In this document: positions 1-10,590 of the stretch, in pieces
How the letters are laid out: the number at the start of each line of letters is the position of its first letter
Position numbering within the stretch: position 1 is the first letter of the stretch
From: Gonapodya prolifera JEL478
Lineage: Eukaryota > Monoblepharomycota > Monoblepharidomycetes > Monoblepharidales > Gonapodyaceae
DNA length: 64,000 nt
Reading direction: 5' to 3'
NCBI GenBank assembly: GCA_001574975.1
Contig: KQ965792.1
Location: 132,919 to 196,918 of the forward strand
Program-made: the position numbers and the translations under genes
The notes under the pieces: generated by a model
Told to the model about the DNA's origin: nothing
The model's input: only the letters and a program-made list of their open reading frames with translations
Database searches by the model: none

Positions 1-829
1 CTGGGGTACGAGCATTTCCGCCCCATGGTATTGGTTGATTACGTTGTTGGGTTGAAGCACAAAGATTTTGTACGAGTCTTCTGAGTTCTTACGAAAGAAT
101 GAAAATTCTGCAATGTCGAAGGATAGATGTATGTCCTTGGACAACATGACGCCGTTCCAGCGATTGTTTATGGTCGTGTCCAAGAGAACGTTCTCGTCTG
201 GTGGCTCGGTCCGAGTGTACCCAAGGAACAATGTGGCAGGCGTCCAAGCGCAAGCGGACGATAACGTCTGTTCTGAAGGCCGATGGGGGACTCTGGGTGT
301 GCTCCTCGAAATCGCCTGCGAACAGAGCAGCCGGCATGTTTCGAAACCTAGGAGCTTCAGCAAGTCTGTATATCCCAGGAGGAACAATGCCAGCTTCGAT
401 TAGTGACCCGTCCCGCCTCTGGATGCGTGGGGTCGGGGGGTGGGCGAGAGTTTGAAGAACAATGTGAACCTCTTCGAGCGGCCTCCCAGCGATTATGTTT
501 GGCGGAACAGGGCGAAGAACGGGAATCCGGATGGAAGAATCGTCGTCGCCATCCCAACGAATGACGATGTTTTGGAAGCCGCTCATCTTTTGGAGGGTAC
601 TGTGGAGCGAAACGGAAGAACTGAATGTTAGATTATCCAAAAGGGTTTCAATCTCTTCGCCTTGCCGTTGCAACCGTCCAAACCTCCATTCATCGAGAGC
701 CCCTTTGCCACGGACCATGTCAAAGAAAACTTCCAGCGGTCGTGATGCTCCGTTGTTCAAAATCGTGACGATCCCCATCCCCAATACCATCCGGATCCCC
801 ATCCCGACCAGCCCACGGGTCGTGCTCAT
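1..829 (-). CDS. Unknown protein, 3' part missing at left edge, with an apparent frameshift
   Basis: A long minus-strand reading frame enters from the left edge. From 829 down to about 245 it reads in one frame, passing through pieces such as GFQNIVIRWDGDDDSS and LIEAGIVPPGIYRL. From about 243 down to 1 a second frame reads equally well (PATLFLGYTRTEPPDE, then NNRWNGVMLSKDIHLS). Moving between them means skipping one base, and no GT-AG intron fits there, so I see a one-base frameshift, either real or a sequence error. I do not recognise the family. The start is unclear: an in-frame ATG lies at 829 and another at 718, and the first would overlap exon 1 of ERG2 on the other strand. The C-terminus lies outside the window. 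Confidence 0.55.
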
Positions 830-1850
830 CCCTCTTCTGGCATGGACTGGCCTGATTCTGGCTGGAATATGGGTTGTGCATATGTATGCGTTTCACTGGA
901 AAACCGTGAGGACGATGTCTCCCATCAGCGATCGTTACTCTTAAATTCCATTCCACATTCTACCCGGGGCGGAAGTGGCTGGTCGACCCATCCACCATTG
1001 AGAAAGTCGCGCGGGACGCCCTTCGTGCACACCCGGATGGCAACCTCACCGTCATATTCGAAACCATCGTGTCGACGCTGCAGCAAACCTACCCGGGCCA
1101 CGTGCGGTCCGTAGATGTAGAGCAGGACTGGATTTTCATGAACGCGGGGGGTTGGATGGGATCGTTTCTCCTTCTCCATGCATCGCTCACAGAGTACATC
1201 TTACTGTTCGGAACAGCGGTGCCAACGTCGGGGCATTCGGGGCGGTACTGGGTGGGTGATGGTGTGAATTCTTGAATTATGGGGCATGAAGTGAATGGAG
1301 TTCTTGGCTGAAAACTAGGCGGACATCCATGGTAAGCTGACGGTTCCAGACTGATATGGCCAAACGTCCCATGACAATCCCTGCATCCATCCATCAGACA
1401 CCATCCTCAAGGGCTCTTTCACGCAATGGACTGAAGGTGGTCCGTATAATCGCAAGTTTGGCGTCGGCGACACAATCGTGCACGCTCGGGGTGAAGTGAC
1501 CGCCGTGGTACGTTGGTGTTGTTGCCATCGCAACGTTTCCAACGACAATTTTCCCCCTTACACCGCCTCGGCAGTCGTGGCCTGAAAACACCTTCATGCT
1601 CGAATATGCCCGCGGTGTGATCCCCACCACAATGGGCTTCGCGTTAGCAGACTCTATCTTTGGAACGACAGATTTTGTAAGTGGCTCCAATTTTGGCAGG
1701 ACAGATATTACCGCCCCATCTTGACCCATTTGTTTGTTTGTTTGGTTGGTTGCTTTTTTTTTTTTTTGATCGACATAGGTGACCGTATTTAACAGCGTTT
1801 ACGTGTATGGCAAGTCTATTCTGAGTGAACTTGCACGGGGGAATGTTTGA
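717..1850 (+). CDS. ERG2: C-8 sterol isomerase (ERG2 / sigma-1 receptor family)
   Basis: Moves the sterol double bond from C-8 to C-7 in ergosterol synthesis, at the endoplasmic reticulum. Proposed exons: 717-905, 976-1251, 1319-1331, 1398-1507, 1575-1676, 1779-1850, all phase-consistent, giving about 253 residues, close to the usual 220-255. An N-terminal hydrophobic segment ([18 protein letters not shown]) is the membrane anchor. Family blocks follow: [40 protein letters not shown], then [11 protein letters not shown] and a C-terminal helix. Exon 3 is only 13 nt. Intron 1 (906-975) is the least certain. The ATG at 717 sits almost back to back with a possible start of the minus-strand neighbour. 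Confidence 0.9.
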
Positions 1851-2451
1851 ATTTATTTACACGACGCAAAGTCGTTCAAGTGTTGTATGCACATTGCTTC
1901 ATCTCTGTCAGTCCTTGATACCGTGTGACGGACCAAACAATGCAGATTATCTCCCCTTTACCGCCTTTTTGATTTCGTGGTAATTCTATGATTCAACGGC
2001 CGGTCTGCCTCACGGCCCGTGGGCCACCTGAGGAACAAGAGTGTCCGAATGTCACAGCAATACAGGCTCGATTTCTTCACTTCCAACACTATACGTACCA
2101 CTCTGTACAAACAGGTTGGAATGTCTCACTTCGTAGGTCACGGGTATCTCATCAGTGGTGTCGTGTTTGCACACTCCCCGAGTGACCTCAATATCCTTGC
2201 GTTGTGATACGATGAGGAGGAAGTTGGGCCAGGTTCAGTGCACTCATCTTACTTCTGACACTTTCTTCGTTTCAGTTTCGGCCTGTTCATAATTACATAC
2301 TTATAACGGTGTTTCGAACACCTAACAAACAACTTGATTGATATCTGCATCGCTATTGCCTTCTTGGAATAAATACACTGGGCTCAAATGAAGATAGGAC
2401 GCGAGGTAAATGGTTGGGAGCTGACTGGACGAAAGAGGGCCTCAAGAATAA
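1851..2451. other. Intergenic, no gene seen
   Basis: About 600 nt between the end of ERG2 and the end of the small GRF gene, which converge here. Short open frames exist but none resembles a known family or continues through plausible introns. It probably holds the two 3' untranslated regions. Confidence 0.5.
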
Positions 2452-3327
2452 TCAGTTGTGCCTGAGAGAGGCAGTATCGTGCGAGTATGAAGGTAAGCTG
2501 GGTATAGAATGGTCCAAGAGGGCCTGTCTCACACTGGTGCAAGGATGGGGAAGGGGTGTGGCGATGCAATTCGTGCTTCGAGATCTTGATCGATACCAAT
2601 CGTCATTGTCGGGAATGCTAGTGTGTTGATAATGTTGTCCGGGGGTTGCTTTGTCACCTAAAGACAATTGGAGCACACAGTTCTCATCATCCTTCAGCTC
2701 CCGCAAAACGACGGAGTAGTGAGGCAAAAATAGATGCAATAGACGCCCTGTGTAATCAGATCGAATGCCACGACGTTTGAAGGCTTTCAGCCTCCATTTC
2801 CTAAATCCTGGTGTCTTCTGGAACACAATAGCGAAGTTCTCGCACCCGTAGCGCTTCAGAAGTACATGGTTTCCAGCCGGAGGGACTTCCCATGCTGAGA
2901 TATTGGATCAGTTGGAGGTCGATCAGGGTCGGACAACAACCCATTTCGATGCCACCGCTCATCAGATCCTATCGAGGATCTGCAAATTTATCCGAGACAT
3001 TGCCTCCACGGCATCAATCTTTGCCCTCCGAGGACATTTTGGATGATCTTGAGGTTTGAGTTGGAATCAAATACCCGACTTACCTTCGTCCAATGTTCGC
3101 ATCCAATCGTCATTGAAATATCTTTCCATTTCATCAGGCCATGGCAGTAAGTCACTGCGAGGCGTAACATTGTCCCATTGGAAGAATCTGCAGCCCTTGC
3201 GGATCCCGTAGCGGAATCTACTGCAATTGAAAAACCACTTCCCGTGATTGCCATGTGATGTCTTTCTGCATGGTCTATGGCTGGTGGGTAGACCGCAGTC
3301 GCAATGTGGTCCCACGATGGGGGGCAT
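2452..3327 (-). CDS. Small GRF zinc-finger protein with a HARP-like module
   Basis: Proposed exons 3327-3084 and 2894-2452, phase 1, about 228 residues. Exon 1 begins MPPIVGPHCDCG and carries a GRF-type zinc finger: CDCG near residue 8, then NHGKWFFNCSR, a later cysteine in KGCRFFQWDN, and TPR just after. GRF fingers bind single-stranded nucleic acid in repair and topoisomerase-type proteins. Exon 2 contains a stretch (FRKWRLKAFKRRGIR) that lines up with the HARP-like repeat of the next gene. The two neighbours are therefore likely paralogues. The intron of 189 nt and the C-terminal 60 residues (Ser/His/Pro-rich) are uncertain, and another intron could truncate them. The role is an inference from the domains. 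Confidence 0.6.
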
Positions 3328-3585
3328 CCAGCTCCGATCGCGAATCGGTGGGGTGAATTAATTGCGGAGGGTTGTGTATGCGGCAGGCGTGCATGGGCAC
3401 CAATCGTTCACTATGTGCGGCACTCCATTCACGGAAGCATTCAATCAGTCGGTGTCATATGATTATAATTTTCATAAAAGAAACAAAATTTGAGAGATGA
3501 GTCTGCTATTACAAATATGAAGTATTGATGAACCCAGACGACGCCGCCGCCCAGAAACCATGACTCGCCAATCCCACAATTCCCA

Positions 3586-5774
3586 TCAACGTCCCGTCGC
3601 ACCTCTCGCTACCCGCACTATCCTCGCTCCATTTCCCCTTCCATGTCCATAACCCCCCTCCGCCTCTTCCTCATGTTCAAGTCCAGCCGCATCATCCTCA
3701 TCACTTACGACACGGTTGCGCCGACCATTCCCAAGACTGCCTTGGCTACTCTGCGTGCTCCGCTGCGATTGCTCAATCACCGGAAGTGTCAGATATCCCG
3801 GGTCGGTGTCACTCCCCCCAGACCCTGCATTCGCCCCCTCCGTATCCTCCGACACACACTGTGACCGCGCAAGTCGCCGGGAGCTCCGCGTCCCATGGGC
3901 CTGCGACCCTCGCTTTGGCGTTAGTGAAGTCTTCTCCGCCCGTAGCGTACCCGTGCCCTCGTGTCGCTTTCGTTTCCTCCGCGGTTCGGCGTCCTCCCCT
4001 CCCTCAGCCTCGGCATCCGTCCACCCTTCGGGCTCCACGTCCACCTCTCCCTCCCACACCTGCACCTTCCACCGAACCTGCGCCGCGCTGGCGTTTCTGC
4101 CCAGTCCCTGCAGGACTTCGGCCAGAACACGTGCGTACTTTCGCTTGGGAATTTTCCACCCTTCGAAGGTGTACGCTACCCCCAGCGAGGCGAACGCGGG
4201 CGATGCAAAGAGACATGTGATGGTCGGTTCGGGTGGGAACAACGCGACGAGGTGGTCCGGGAGGGAAGGATGGAGAGCGAACGAGAGGGTCGCGAATGGT
4301 GCCGATGATGTTGCTGGCGGGACCGCTGGGAAGGACGATGGTTGTGATGTTGGAAACGTCAGTGGGACTGGCGACGATGAAATCATGGGAGGAAGAGCTG
4401 ATCGTGTATTGCTTCGTTGTGTGATTGGCGTTGATGGGATTTCCACGGGCGGCTGATGATGGGCAGGCGCAGGGAGAGCACTTTGTGCATGAGTGCCCGG
4501 CGGGTCCGGTGCGAGGTGGGGGAAGCCAGGGACGGGTAGTACGAATGGCATCTGGGGCAGGCCTTCATCCGGGAACGGCGTCATGTCGACGACAACGACT
4601 TTCTTCCCGTTTCGGTACTGGTTCTCCACGAGTCGCTTTGTTTCGCCCTCCCACGCGTTCTGTGCCACTGCAAAGCATTTGTGTTGCGCGTCCCATTTGG
4701 CTCCACGCGAATGAAGCACGGTGTTCAACTGCTGGTCGTAGTCGAACCGGATCAGAACGGATGATGGCTGGTTTGGGTGGGGAAGGACAGAGATGGCGAA
4801 TTCGCGGGGCGCGGTTGGAGCTGGCGGGTTGAAGTTTGGTGTGCGAGGGGGGGCTGGGAGAGCGGCAGGTGGAGTTGGAATGGGGTTCGAGATTCCAGAC
4901 ACTGCGACAGGTGTGGAGTGGGAAGGCCCCACGTGTGCTTGAAGATCTGGAGCGATCTCCACAGTCATGGTCGGAAACTCTACCGTTATTCGTTCAGGAT
5001 CAGAACGTGGTGAGTGTGTCGGCGAAGGAATGTGGCAGAGCTGAACTTACCCCGCCTCAACGTGTCAATAACTTCACCAAGTCTGTTCACCGGCAGAAGC
5101 CATTTCTTCTGGCCGCCGTCGTACCGAATGCCAGGGAACGCAGCCTTGCACCAATCCTTGAACTCGGCCGAGTACTCATATCCAATGATAAACTGTCCAC
5201 CCTCGAACGACTCTAGTGATACACGGTTGCCGCGAGGTGGAACTGCAGCATTCGATGTCGCAACAGAAGGTGAAGCGAGGCTTGATCTGAGTGGTGTCGG
5301 ACTTGCCTGATTCCACCCGCTCGCCTCCGCCCCGCCGCCCGCCGGCGTCTGCGGCGTTGGGGTGTAAGGCGGGGGTGGAGATGCGTATGGCGATGAATTC
5401 CCGTTCCCATTGCCCTCAGATCCCCAGGATGTGGTGCCATTGTTTCCACCCCTTCCTCGACCCCGCCCACGGCCCCGGGCACCACCACGTCCGCCGCCTC
5501 TTGCAGCAGTTTCGTTTCTGGGCGTGGCATCGTCCCACTCGAAAAACGTGCAGCCGCCGTCCGTACCGCGCGAGCAGTTGAAGTACCATCGTCCTGGATT
5601 CGCAGCCGATCGCGACGCGGCGTGGGTTGCGGCGATGCCGCATCTGCACATCCGCTGTGGACCGTTCATCCTTGATGAGGGAGCGCAAAAAGCGGAGGGG
5701 AGCCGGGGATGTTTGGAATGTGAAGTTGAACTTGACCATAGCGAGCCCGCAGCCCCATAACGAAAGCCCTCCAT
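3586..5774 (-). CDS. GRF zinc-finger protein with RG-rich linker and two HARP-like repeats
   Basis: Exons 5774-5051 and 4979-3586 join in phase 1 (acceptor GGTAG, then AG), giving about 705 residues. Near residues 43-80 is a GRF finger: CRCGIAATHA, NPGRWYFNCSR, GGCTFFEWDD. A glycine/arginine-rich RGG segment follows, then a Pro/Ser linker. Two related modules resemble the HARP domain of SMARCAL1-type annealing helicases: FIIGYEYSAEFKDWCK through KKWLLPV, split from the rest by the intron, and VLIRFDYDQQLNTVL through AKWD in exon 2. The C-terminal half is low complexity with basic patches and an acidic tail. No helicase motor is present. DNA binding is inferred from the domains; the protein may act in repair or replication-fork handling. 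The start could instead be a Met about 35 residues downstream. Confidence 0.75.
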
Positions 5775-7014
5775 CTGAAGTTCCTTTTCCCTTCAAGTTG
5801 TAATTCTGAGAGCGAGGACGCTATCCAAGTCTACTCTCTCTGAAATTAATCTCATCGGTGTTAAGAACTTCAAAGGGTGACAACAGTTTTCGAAAAGGTC
5901 GCAAGTGGGATGTGGAGAGAGGATTACCGATTTACTTGATTGAGCCGCTCGTATTTTTGTAGAATAGTTCTTCATTGATGGAGTCTGGCAGCAACCTTAC
6001 ACCCCACCCGGCGTCACCGAACCGTCGCCAATGGCAAGATCTCCTTTAAAACTCTTTCCTGTCGATGCTGACCTGCTCTCGCGTCTTTTCAGACACCTGC
6101 CCCGCTCGCACCCCATCTGGACTGTTCGAGGATCAGTGGGCCTTCATCGTTCTCCGGTCCATCACCTACCTCTTCAGACAATGCGATAAGAGGCCGCATG
6201 CTAGCGCGCACGGAAGACGTGGCGCAAGGACGGGTGTTGCTACCGAGTCGGGTGGGACACGTTCGTCTCGAGCGAATTTGAGGGTTCGCAACGGACACGT
6301 CTGGATTGTAGTCCACGCCTGTTGTCTAGCTTTGGGTCCCTGGGCACCCGAAGCGTGAGGGAATCCTCCTTGAAAGATCCTGGGGCGTCGAGTCCCACCG
6401 GGGTGGTTTTTCCACGTCGAGTTCTTCTCCTCCTCCATCTGCATCGTCTAAATAACGCAGCGAAATGGCGCGTACTCTTGTTTGGTTGATGCATCCAGTG
6501 GAAGATAAACATCTGGCATAACCGGGGAAGGAATCCTCGAACCTTCTTTCAAGTGAGCTCTGATTCGCGAGGTCGATCTGTCGGACTCTTGTTAAACACC
6601 GCATTTCTGTAGAACGTTGTGAACTTACCGTCTGGGAATTCATGAGGGCGGACACCTTGTCGCACAATTGTAACAACTTCAATCTGTACATGAATATGAC
6701 TGGCCGGGTCAAGTCCGGTGCTTTTCATTAAAACTTTATTTCCGACTTCCGAGGGCTAAGAGGGTGCTGGAAATTGCGGTTCATGTCGTCCAAGTGATGT
6801 GGGTGATGAGAGTCTGCTCCGGTATGTAAAGCAAGTAGAATGGCTTGGTCTCTCTGGGCACCAAGGTACGAAGTGTTATTGACTTCCAACGTCTAAAAGT
6901 ACTAAGCACCATTTCCACAAAAATGGACGTGTCCCAGTTTCACACCGTCCCCAGTGTCTAACTTTCTCAGCATACACTCCACATTCTTCCCCCGCCACCC
7001 ACCACCCCACCCAC
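5775..7014. other. 1.2 kb with no supportable gene
   Basis: Between the 5' end of the GRF/HARP-like gene and the 3' end of the cadherin-like gene. A short plus-strand frame opens at ATG 6031, and a pyrimidine-rich stretch ending in CAG at 6090-6092 looks like a 3' splice site, followed by an open frame (FEDQWAFIVLRSITYLF). I could not extend this into a gene or match a family. The segment 6950-7020 is strongly CA/CT-rich. Confidence 0.4.
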
Positions 7015-9351
7015 TCACAACTCCTCCACCCCATCCCCCTCCACTTCCTCGCCCTCGCCCACCACCTGCACCACCACCCGTCCCACGACCTCGCCTACTC
7101 TTTCCCCGGCGACCTCATGGCACCGCACGACCTCCACCTTTGAGACTCCAACGTCCCCGCCCTGCGGCACACCCCACAGGATGATGGTGCACCCGTCGGG
7201 CGTCGGGGTCGCCGTGAGCCACCCGGGGATGCCGCGGCCGAGGTAGGTGTACGATGTTGCTGTGGGTGGAGATGCGGTGGGGTTGGACGGGGAAAGCGAG
7301 GAGGATGGGGAAGGTGGAGGTGGGAGCGAGATGGAGGAGTAGAAGGCGTCTCCCGCGCGGGCGACGAAATGCGTAGGGTGGGACGTGGACTCGACCGACC
7401 CTTCACCTTCTTCACCTTCCGCCGAGTCCAGTTCCCCCTCCGCCGAATCCGCCTCCACGCCCGACGTGTCCATGTGGGCGTCCCGATCTGATTGCGCCGA
7501 CAAGGGCGACGAGTTGGTCAACGTCGACTCCGAGTGCGTCCCGTCCTGGGGTGCTGGCGCGGGGACGGACAGGGCGGGCGGGGACGCGCGTACGGGACTC
7601 GGACTTGGCCTGGAACTGGATGATTCTGGCGAAACTGATGGTGAGGGTGTGGGCGGTAACGGCGCGCGGCCCGTCGCGAGCACGCTACGGAGTGCCGGGC
7701 GTGGTGATCGGGATGTGTGCACGGCGGCGGCGGCGGGGGCGGCGGGGGTGGACATGTGTGAAAGACCCGCGATCAAGTGCGCGTCGGGATCAGCGTCGGG
7801 GTCTTGCCGCACCGCTCCCGCTCGCATTCCCATTTCGGGCCCTCTTCCCACACTCGCACCTCCGCCCATCACCCCAGCCGGCGCCGTGGCTGACCGTCTG
7901 TACGCGCCTGCCGCCGTCGCCGAAGCGGGGATCGGCAGCGGCGGTGCGTACACCGTGTCAGCGTACTCGGACGCGCTGGTTGCTCGTCGTGCCGCGTGGT
8001 GGTGGTGGTTGCTGTGTTTTCGCCCGTGATGAGCCGCCCCGCCCGCGAGTGTGGAATCCGACGCGTACGATGCCATGCCCATTCCCGGATCGCCCTCCCC
8101 GCTCTCGCCTTGCGCACCCCGACGCAACCGCATGAGCATGTTCCGCCTGCGACGGAGGAACAGCACGACTGCCGTGACGAGCGCTGCGAGGAGGAGTAAA
8201 AGGGCGAGGATTGCGGTTGAGTAGAGTGCGGGGGATGCGGGGGATGCGAGGGTGGATGGGGTGTCGGGTGCTGGGGAGGGGGAGGGGGAGGACGAAGGTC
8301 CGGGGTGTGGCGTGGTGAAGGATGGCGGATGGTTCGGGTCGTTCGGATCGGCCTCCCCCGTGGCGATCGCCATTGTCGTCGTGGTCGTCGCTGTCGTAGT
8401 CGTGGTCGGTTTTGGAATCTCAGGCCCCACGCCAATAACCATCCAGAACACGGCCTGGCTCCCCGCCGGGTCCGTCACGGACACGACGACGCGTTGGCGC
8501 AGGTGGTCGCGGTCGAGGGATGTGCTGCATAGCTCGAGTGGAGGCGTGCCCGTGAGTGTGCCTTGGGATGTGTCGTTGAGACGGAGCCAGACGGGGCCTG
8601 GGGACGCGGGGGTGGTTGTGGTTGTGTTGGTACGGGTTGTGTTGGTGGTGGATGTGATGTTGGTGGTGGTGGTGGTAGTGGGGAAGGACTCGATCGTGGC
8701 GGCGTAGACGAGCTGTGCTGCCTCTTGGTCGCGCACCCACCAGCCCATGGTGAGCACAAACGGGTCCCCGCACGGCGGCGTTGGCGTCGTGGGCACGCGA
8801 ATGCCGACGTCAAAGTCGGGCGACGTGTCCGGCAGTATAACCTCGGGGGGGTAGTTGTTATTGACGAGGATCAGAAACGAGATTTGGATGCGTTGCAGGC
8901 CCAGGGGTGCATTTGCAGCCACGGGCGGTCCAAAGAAAAACACGCGCAGACTCGCGTCCGTGACTGCCGGTATTCCGGAAAGCGTTGCCGTGGACGCGTT
9001 CCATGTGAGCCAGGCGGGGAGCGGACGTGCGGCGTCGAGAGCGCGCGGTGTGAGCAGCGCGGGAGCGATTGCGTAGTAGTCGAGCAGCTGCGAGGGCAGC
9101 GCGAACGTGAATGGAATTGACGTGAATGCGTACCGCGGCGTGATTGTGTCTGCCAGCGGGGCTGCGTGGATTCGAGTGGGTGAGTGATTCCACCTGCAGA
9201 GCAATACGGTGAAGTCGCGCGTCTCACCGGCTAATGAAAACGCTGCGCACGCGAGGAAAGTCGCTGCAATCAACGCACGCGTCTGAGCGCCGAAAAAAGT
9301 TCGCATCGTCGCGATGGAGTCTGTGATGGCAGGCGATGAGTGCGCGATCAT
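7015..9351 (-). CDS. Type I membrane protein with cadherin-like (CADG) ectodomain, Axl2-like
   Basis: A single uninterrupted frame of up to 778 residues, unusual in this intron-rich window. A second Met at 9306 gives the better signal peptide (MRTFFGAQTRALIAATFLA). The ectodomain has the dystroglycan-type cadherin-like pattern: FTFALPSQLLDYYAI, then LPAWLTWNASTATLSGIP. A Thr/Asn-rich, probably glycosylated stretch follows, then one membrane helix (YSTAILALLLLLAALVTAVV) and a basic stop-transfer RRRR. The predicted cytoplasmic tail is long, with Pro/Ser/Ala-rich and acidic segments. The C-terminus has a second piece (IPGWLTATPTPDG) that again resembles a cadherin-like strand pair. Fungal relatives such as Axl2 mark bud or polarity sites; a surface or polarity role here is inference. 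Confidence 0.75.
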   Translation of the reverse strand: MIAHSSPAITDSIATMRTFFGAQTRALIAATFLACAAFSLAGETRDFTVLLCRWNHSPTRIHAAPLADTITPRYAFTSIPFTFALPSQLLDYYAIAPALLTPRALDAARPLPAWLTWNASTATLSGIPAVTDASLRVFFFGPPVAANAPLGLQRIQISFLILVNNNYPPEVILPDTSPDFDVGIRVPTTPTPPCGDPFVLTMGWWVRDQEAAQLVYAATIESFPTTTTTTNITSTTNTTRTNTTTTTPASPGPVWLRLNDTSQGTLTGTPPLELCSTSLDRDHLRQRVVVSVTDPAGSQAVFWMVIGVGPEIPKPTTTTTATTTTTMAIATGEADPNDPNHPPSFTTPHPGPSSSPSPSPAPDTPSTLASPASPALYSTAILALLLLLAALVTAVVLFLRRRRNMLMRLRRGAQGESGEGDPGMGMASYASDSTLAGGAAHHGRKHSNHHHHAARRATSASEYADTVYAPPLPIPASATAAGAYRRSATAPAGVMGGGASVGRGPEMGMRAGAVRQDPDADPDAHLIAGLSHMSTPAAPAAAAVHTSRSPRPALRSVLATGRAPLPPTPSPSVSPESSSSRPSPSPVRASPPALSVPAPAPQDGTHSESTLTNSSPLSAQSDRDAHMDTSGVEADSAEGELDSAEGEEGEGSVESTSHPTHFVARAGDAFYSSISLPPPPSPSSSLSPSNPTASPPTATSYTYLGRGIPGWLTATPTPDGCTIILWGVPQGGDVGVSKVEVVRCHEVAGERVGEVVGRVVVQVVGEGEEVEGDGVEEL

Positions 9352-9763
9352 ATCAATGGCTGCGGACGCTGTAGGCTCATCACACCCAGCACATCTCCGT
9401 CAACGTAGGCGAACGGGTTTATTGAAAGAAAATTGTTACAGGGAACATGCAGCGGTAGTTATCCGAAAAACTTCCCCTGTGAAGAGACGCCGGATGGTGC
9501 CGGAGATGGTCACTTCTCCAAAATTACCCAAGGCGTCTAAGAACAGTTTCCACGAGTCCTCCCACGAAACGGCAAAGAATATGATTGTACAAAAGCACTG
9601 ACGTCACAAAAATTGATCCGACACCCGTCGCGCAACAAAAGTTATCTGCCAGCAGCACTTTCGTCATCAGTGAGAACAATCCACAGACCTTCTCAGACGT
9701 GTGTAAGTTCTATTGGTGGGGCCGATAGAGAAATTTCAGCACCACGTCACGCAGATACGGGGA

Positions 9764-10100
9764 GGAGACTGGAGGACGCTGCTCATTTGACAGAAAGGGA
9801 GCGGAGTTGTCCGTTCCCCCATTGTCATGGCAGGTCCTCCAAAAAAAACAAGGAAAAGGTAGTGGTTTCGATGTTGAAAAAAGCATCGGTCGGGTGCGGA
9901 ACTGTGATGAAAGTTGAAAGTTGAAGTTTGGTGCGAACTGCGATGACGTTGAGAAGAAAATTCGGTGACGATGTTCTGAAAGCGCCACTCAAGCTGGTCG
10001 CAGGTGCGCGAGGACTTGCAAAATACTTAGGAAGCGTTCTGCAAAATCCCTCTAGGGGGTAGATGCTGCAGTGACGCTCTCCAAACCAACACTTTCAACA
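9764..10100 (+). repeat. Degenerate direct repeat, copy 1
   Basis: Shares ordered blocks with copy 2 about 480 nt downstream: GGAGGACGCTGCT, AGGGAGCGGAG, AACAAGGAAAAGGTA (here) against ACCAAGGAAAAGGTA, GATGAAAGTTGAAA, CTGAAAGCGCCAC, GAAGCGTTCTGCA, GATGCTGCA and GACGCTCTCCAAA. The copies have drifted and carry small indels. Neither strand codes for a recognisable protein. Confidence 0.7.
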
Positions 10101-10245
10101 TTCGCAACACACGTGGGACAACGAAAGTTCCACCAAACACTCCAACGTCGAGCAGAGCGCGAGAGTTCGCATTCCACCTCCGAGTGCGAGCTCAAGTCCA
10201 GCAAGGCGAAGAGGAAAGCAACACCAACCTGTGGATGTGCATTGT

Positions 10246-10590
10246 GGAGCGTGGAGGACGCTGCTTGTTCGGTTGAGAGGGAGCGGAGGCCTGAGTTCTC
10301 CGTTCCCAACATTGTCACAACACGTACTCCAAAAACCAAGGAAAAGGTAAACGGTTTTGATGTTGAAAAAGTGTTGGGTGGGTGTGGATGAAAGTTGAAA
10401 CGTGGGATGCGTGATGACAGTATTACCACACCGAAAGGGCGACGAGTAAAAATTGAGTGATGATGGACTGAAAGCGCCACCAAAGTCCCAAACTGATCGC
10501 AAGACGCGAGGAAGTCGCTTGAGAAGCGTTCTGCAGGATCGCTCAGGCGGAGATGCTGCACAGACGCTCTCCAAAACAATATTTCCGACC
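10246..10590 (+). repeat. Degenerate direct repeat, copy 2
   Basis: Second unit of the repeat, in the same orientation and block order as copy 1. The best conserved parts are the first 15 nt, the AAGGAAAAGGTA block, and the closing blocks CTGAAAGCGCCAC, AGAAGCGTTCTGCAG and ACGCTCTCCAAA. Confidence 0.7.

Noticed and set aside
906-940. A 23-nt intron in ERG2
   Set aside because: Too short for splicing. The 70-nt choice ending at 975 keeps phase 0 and gives a normal protein.
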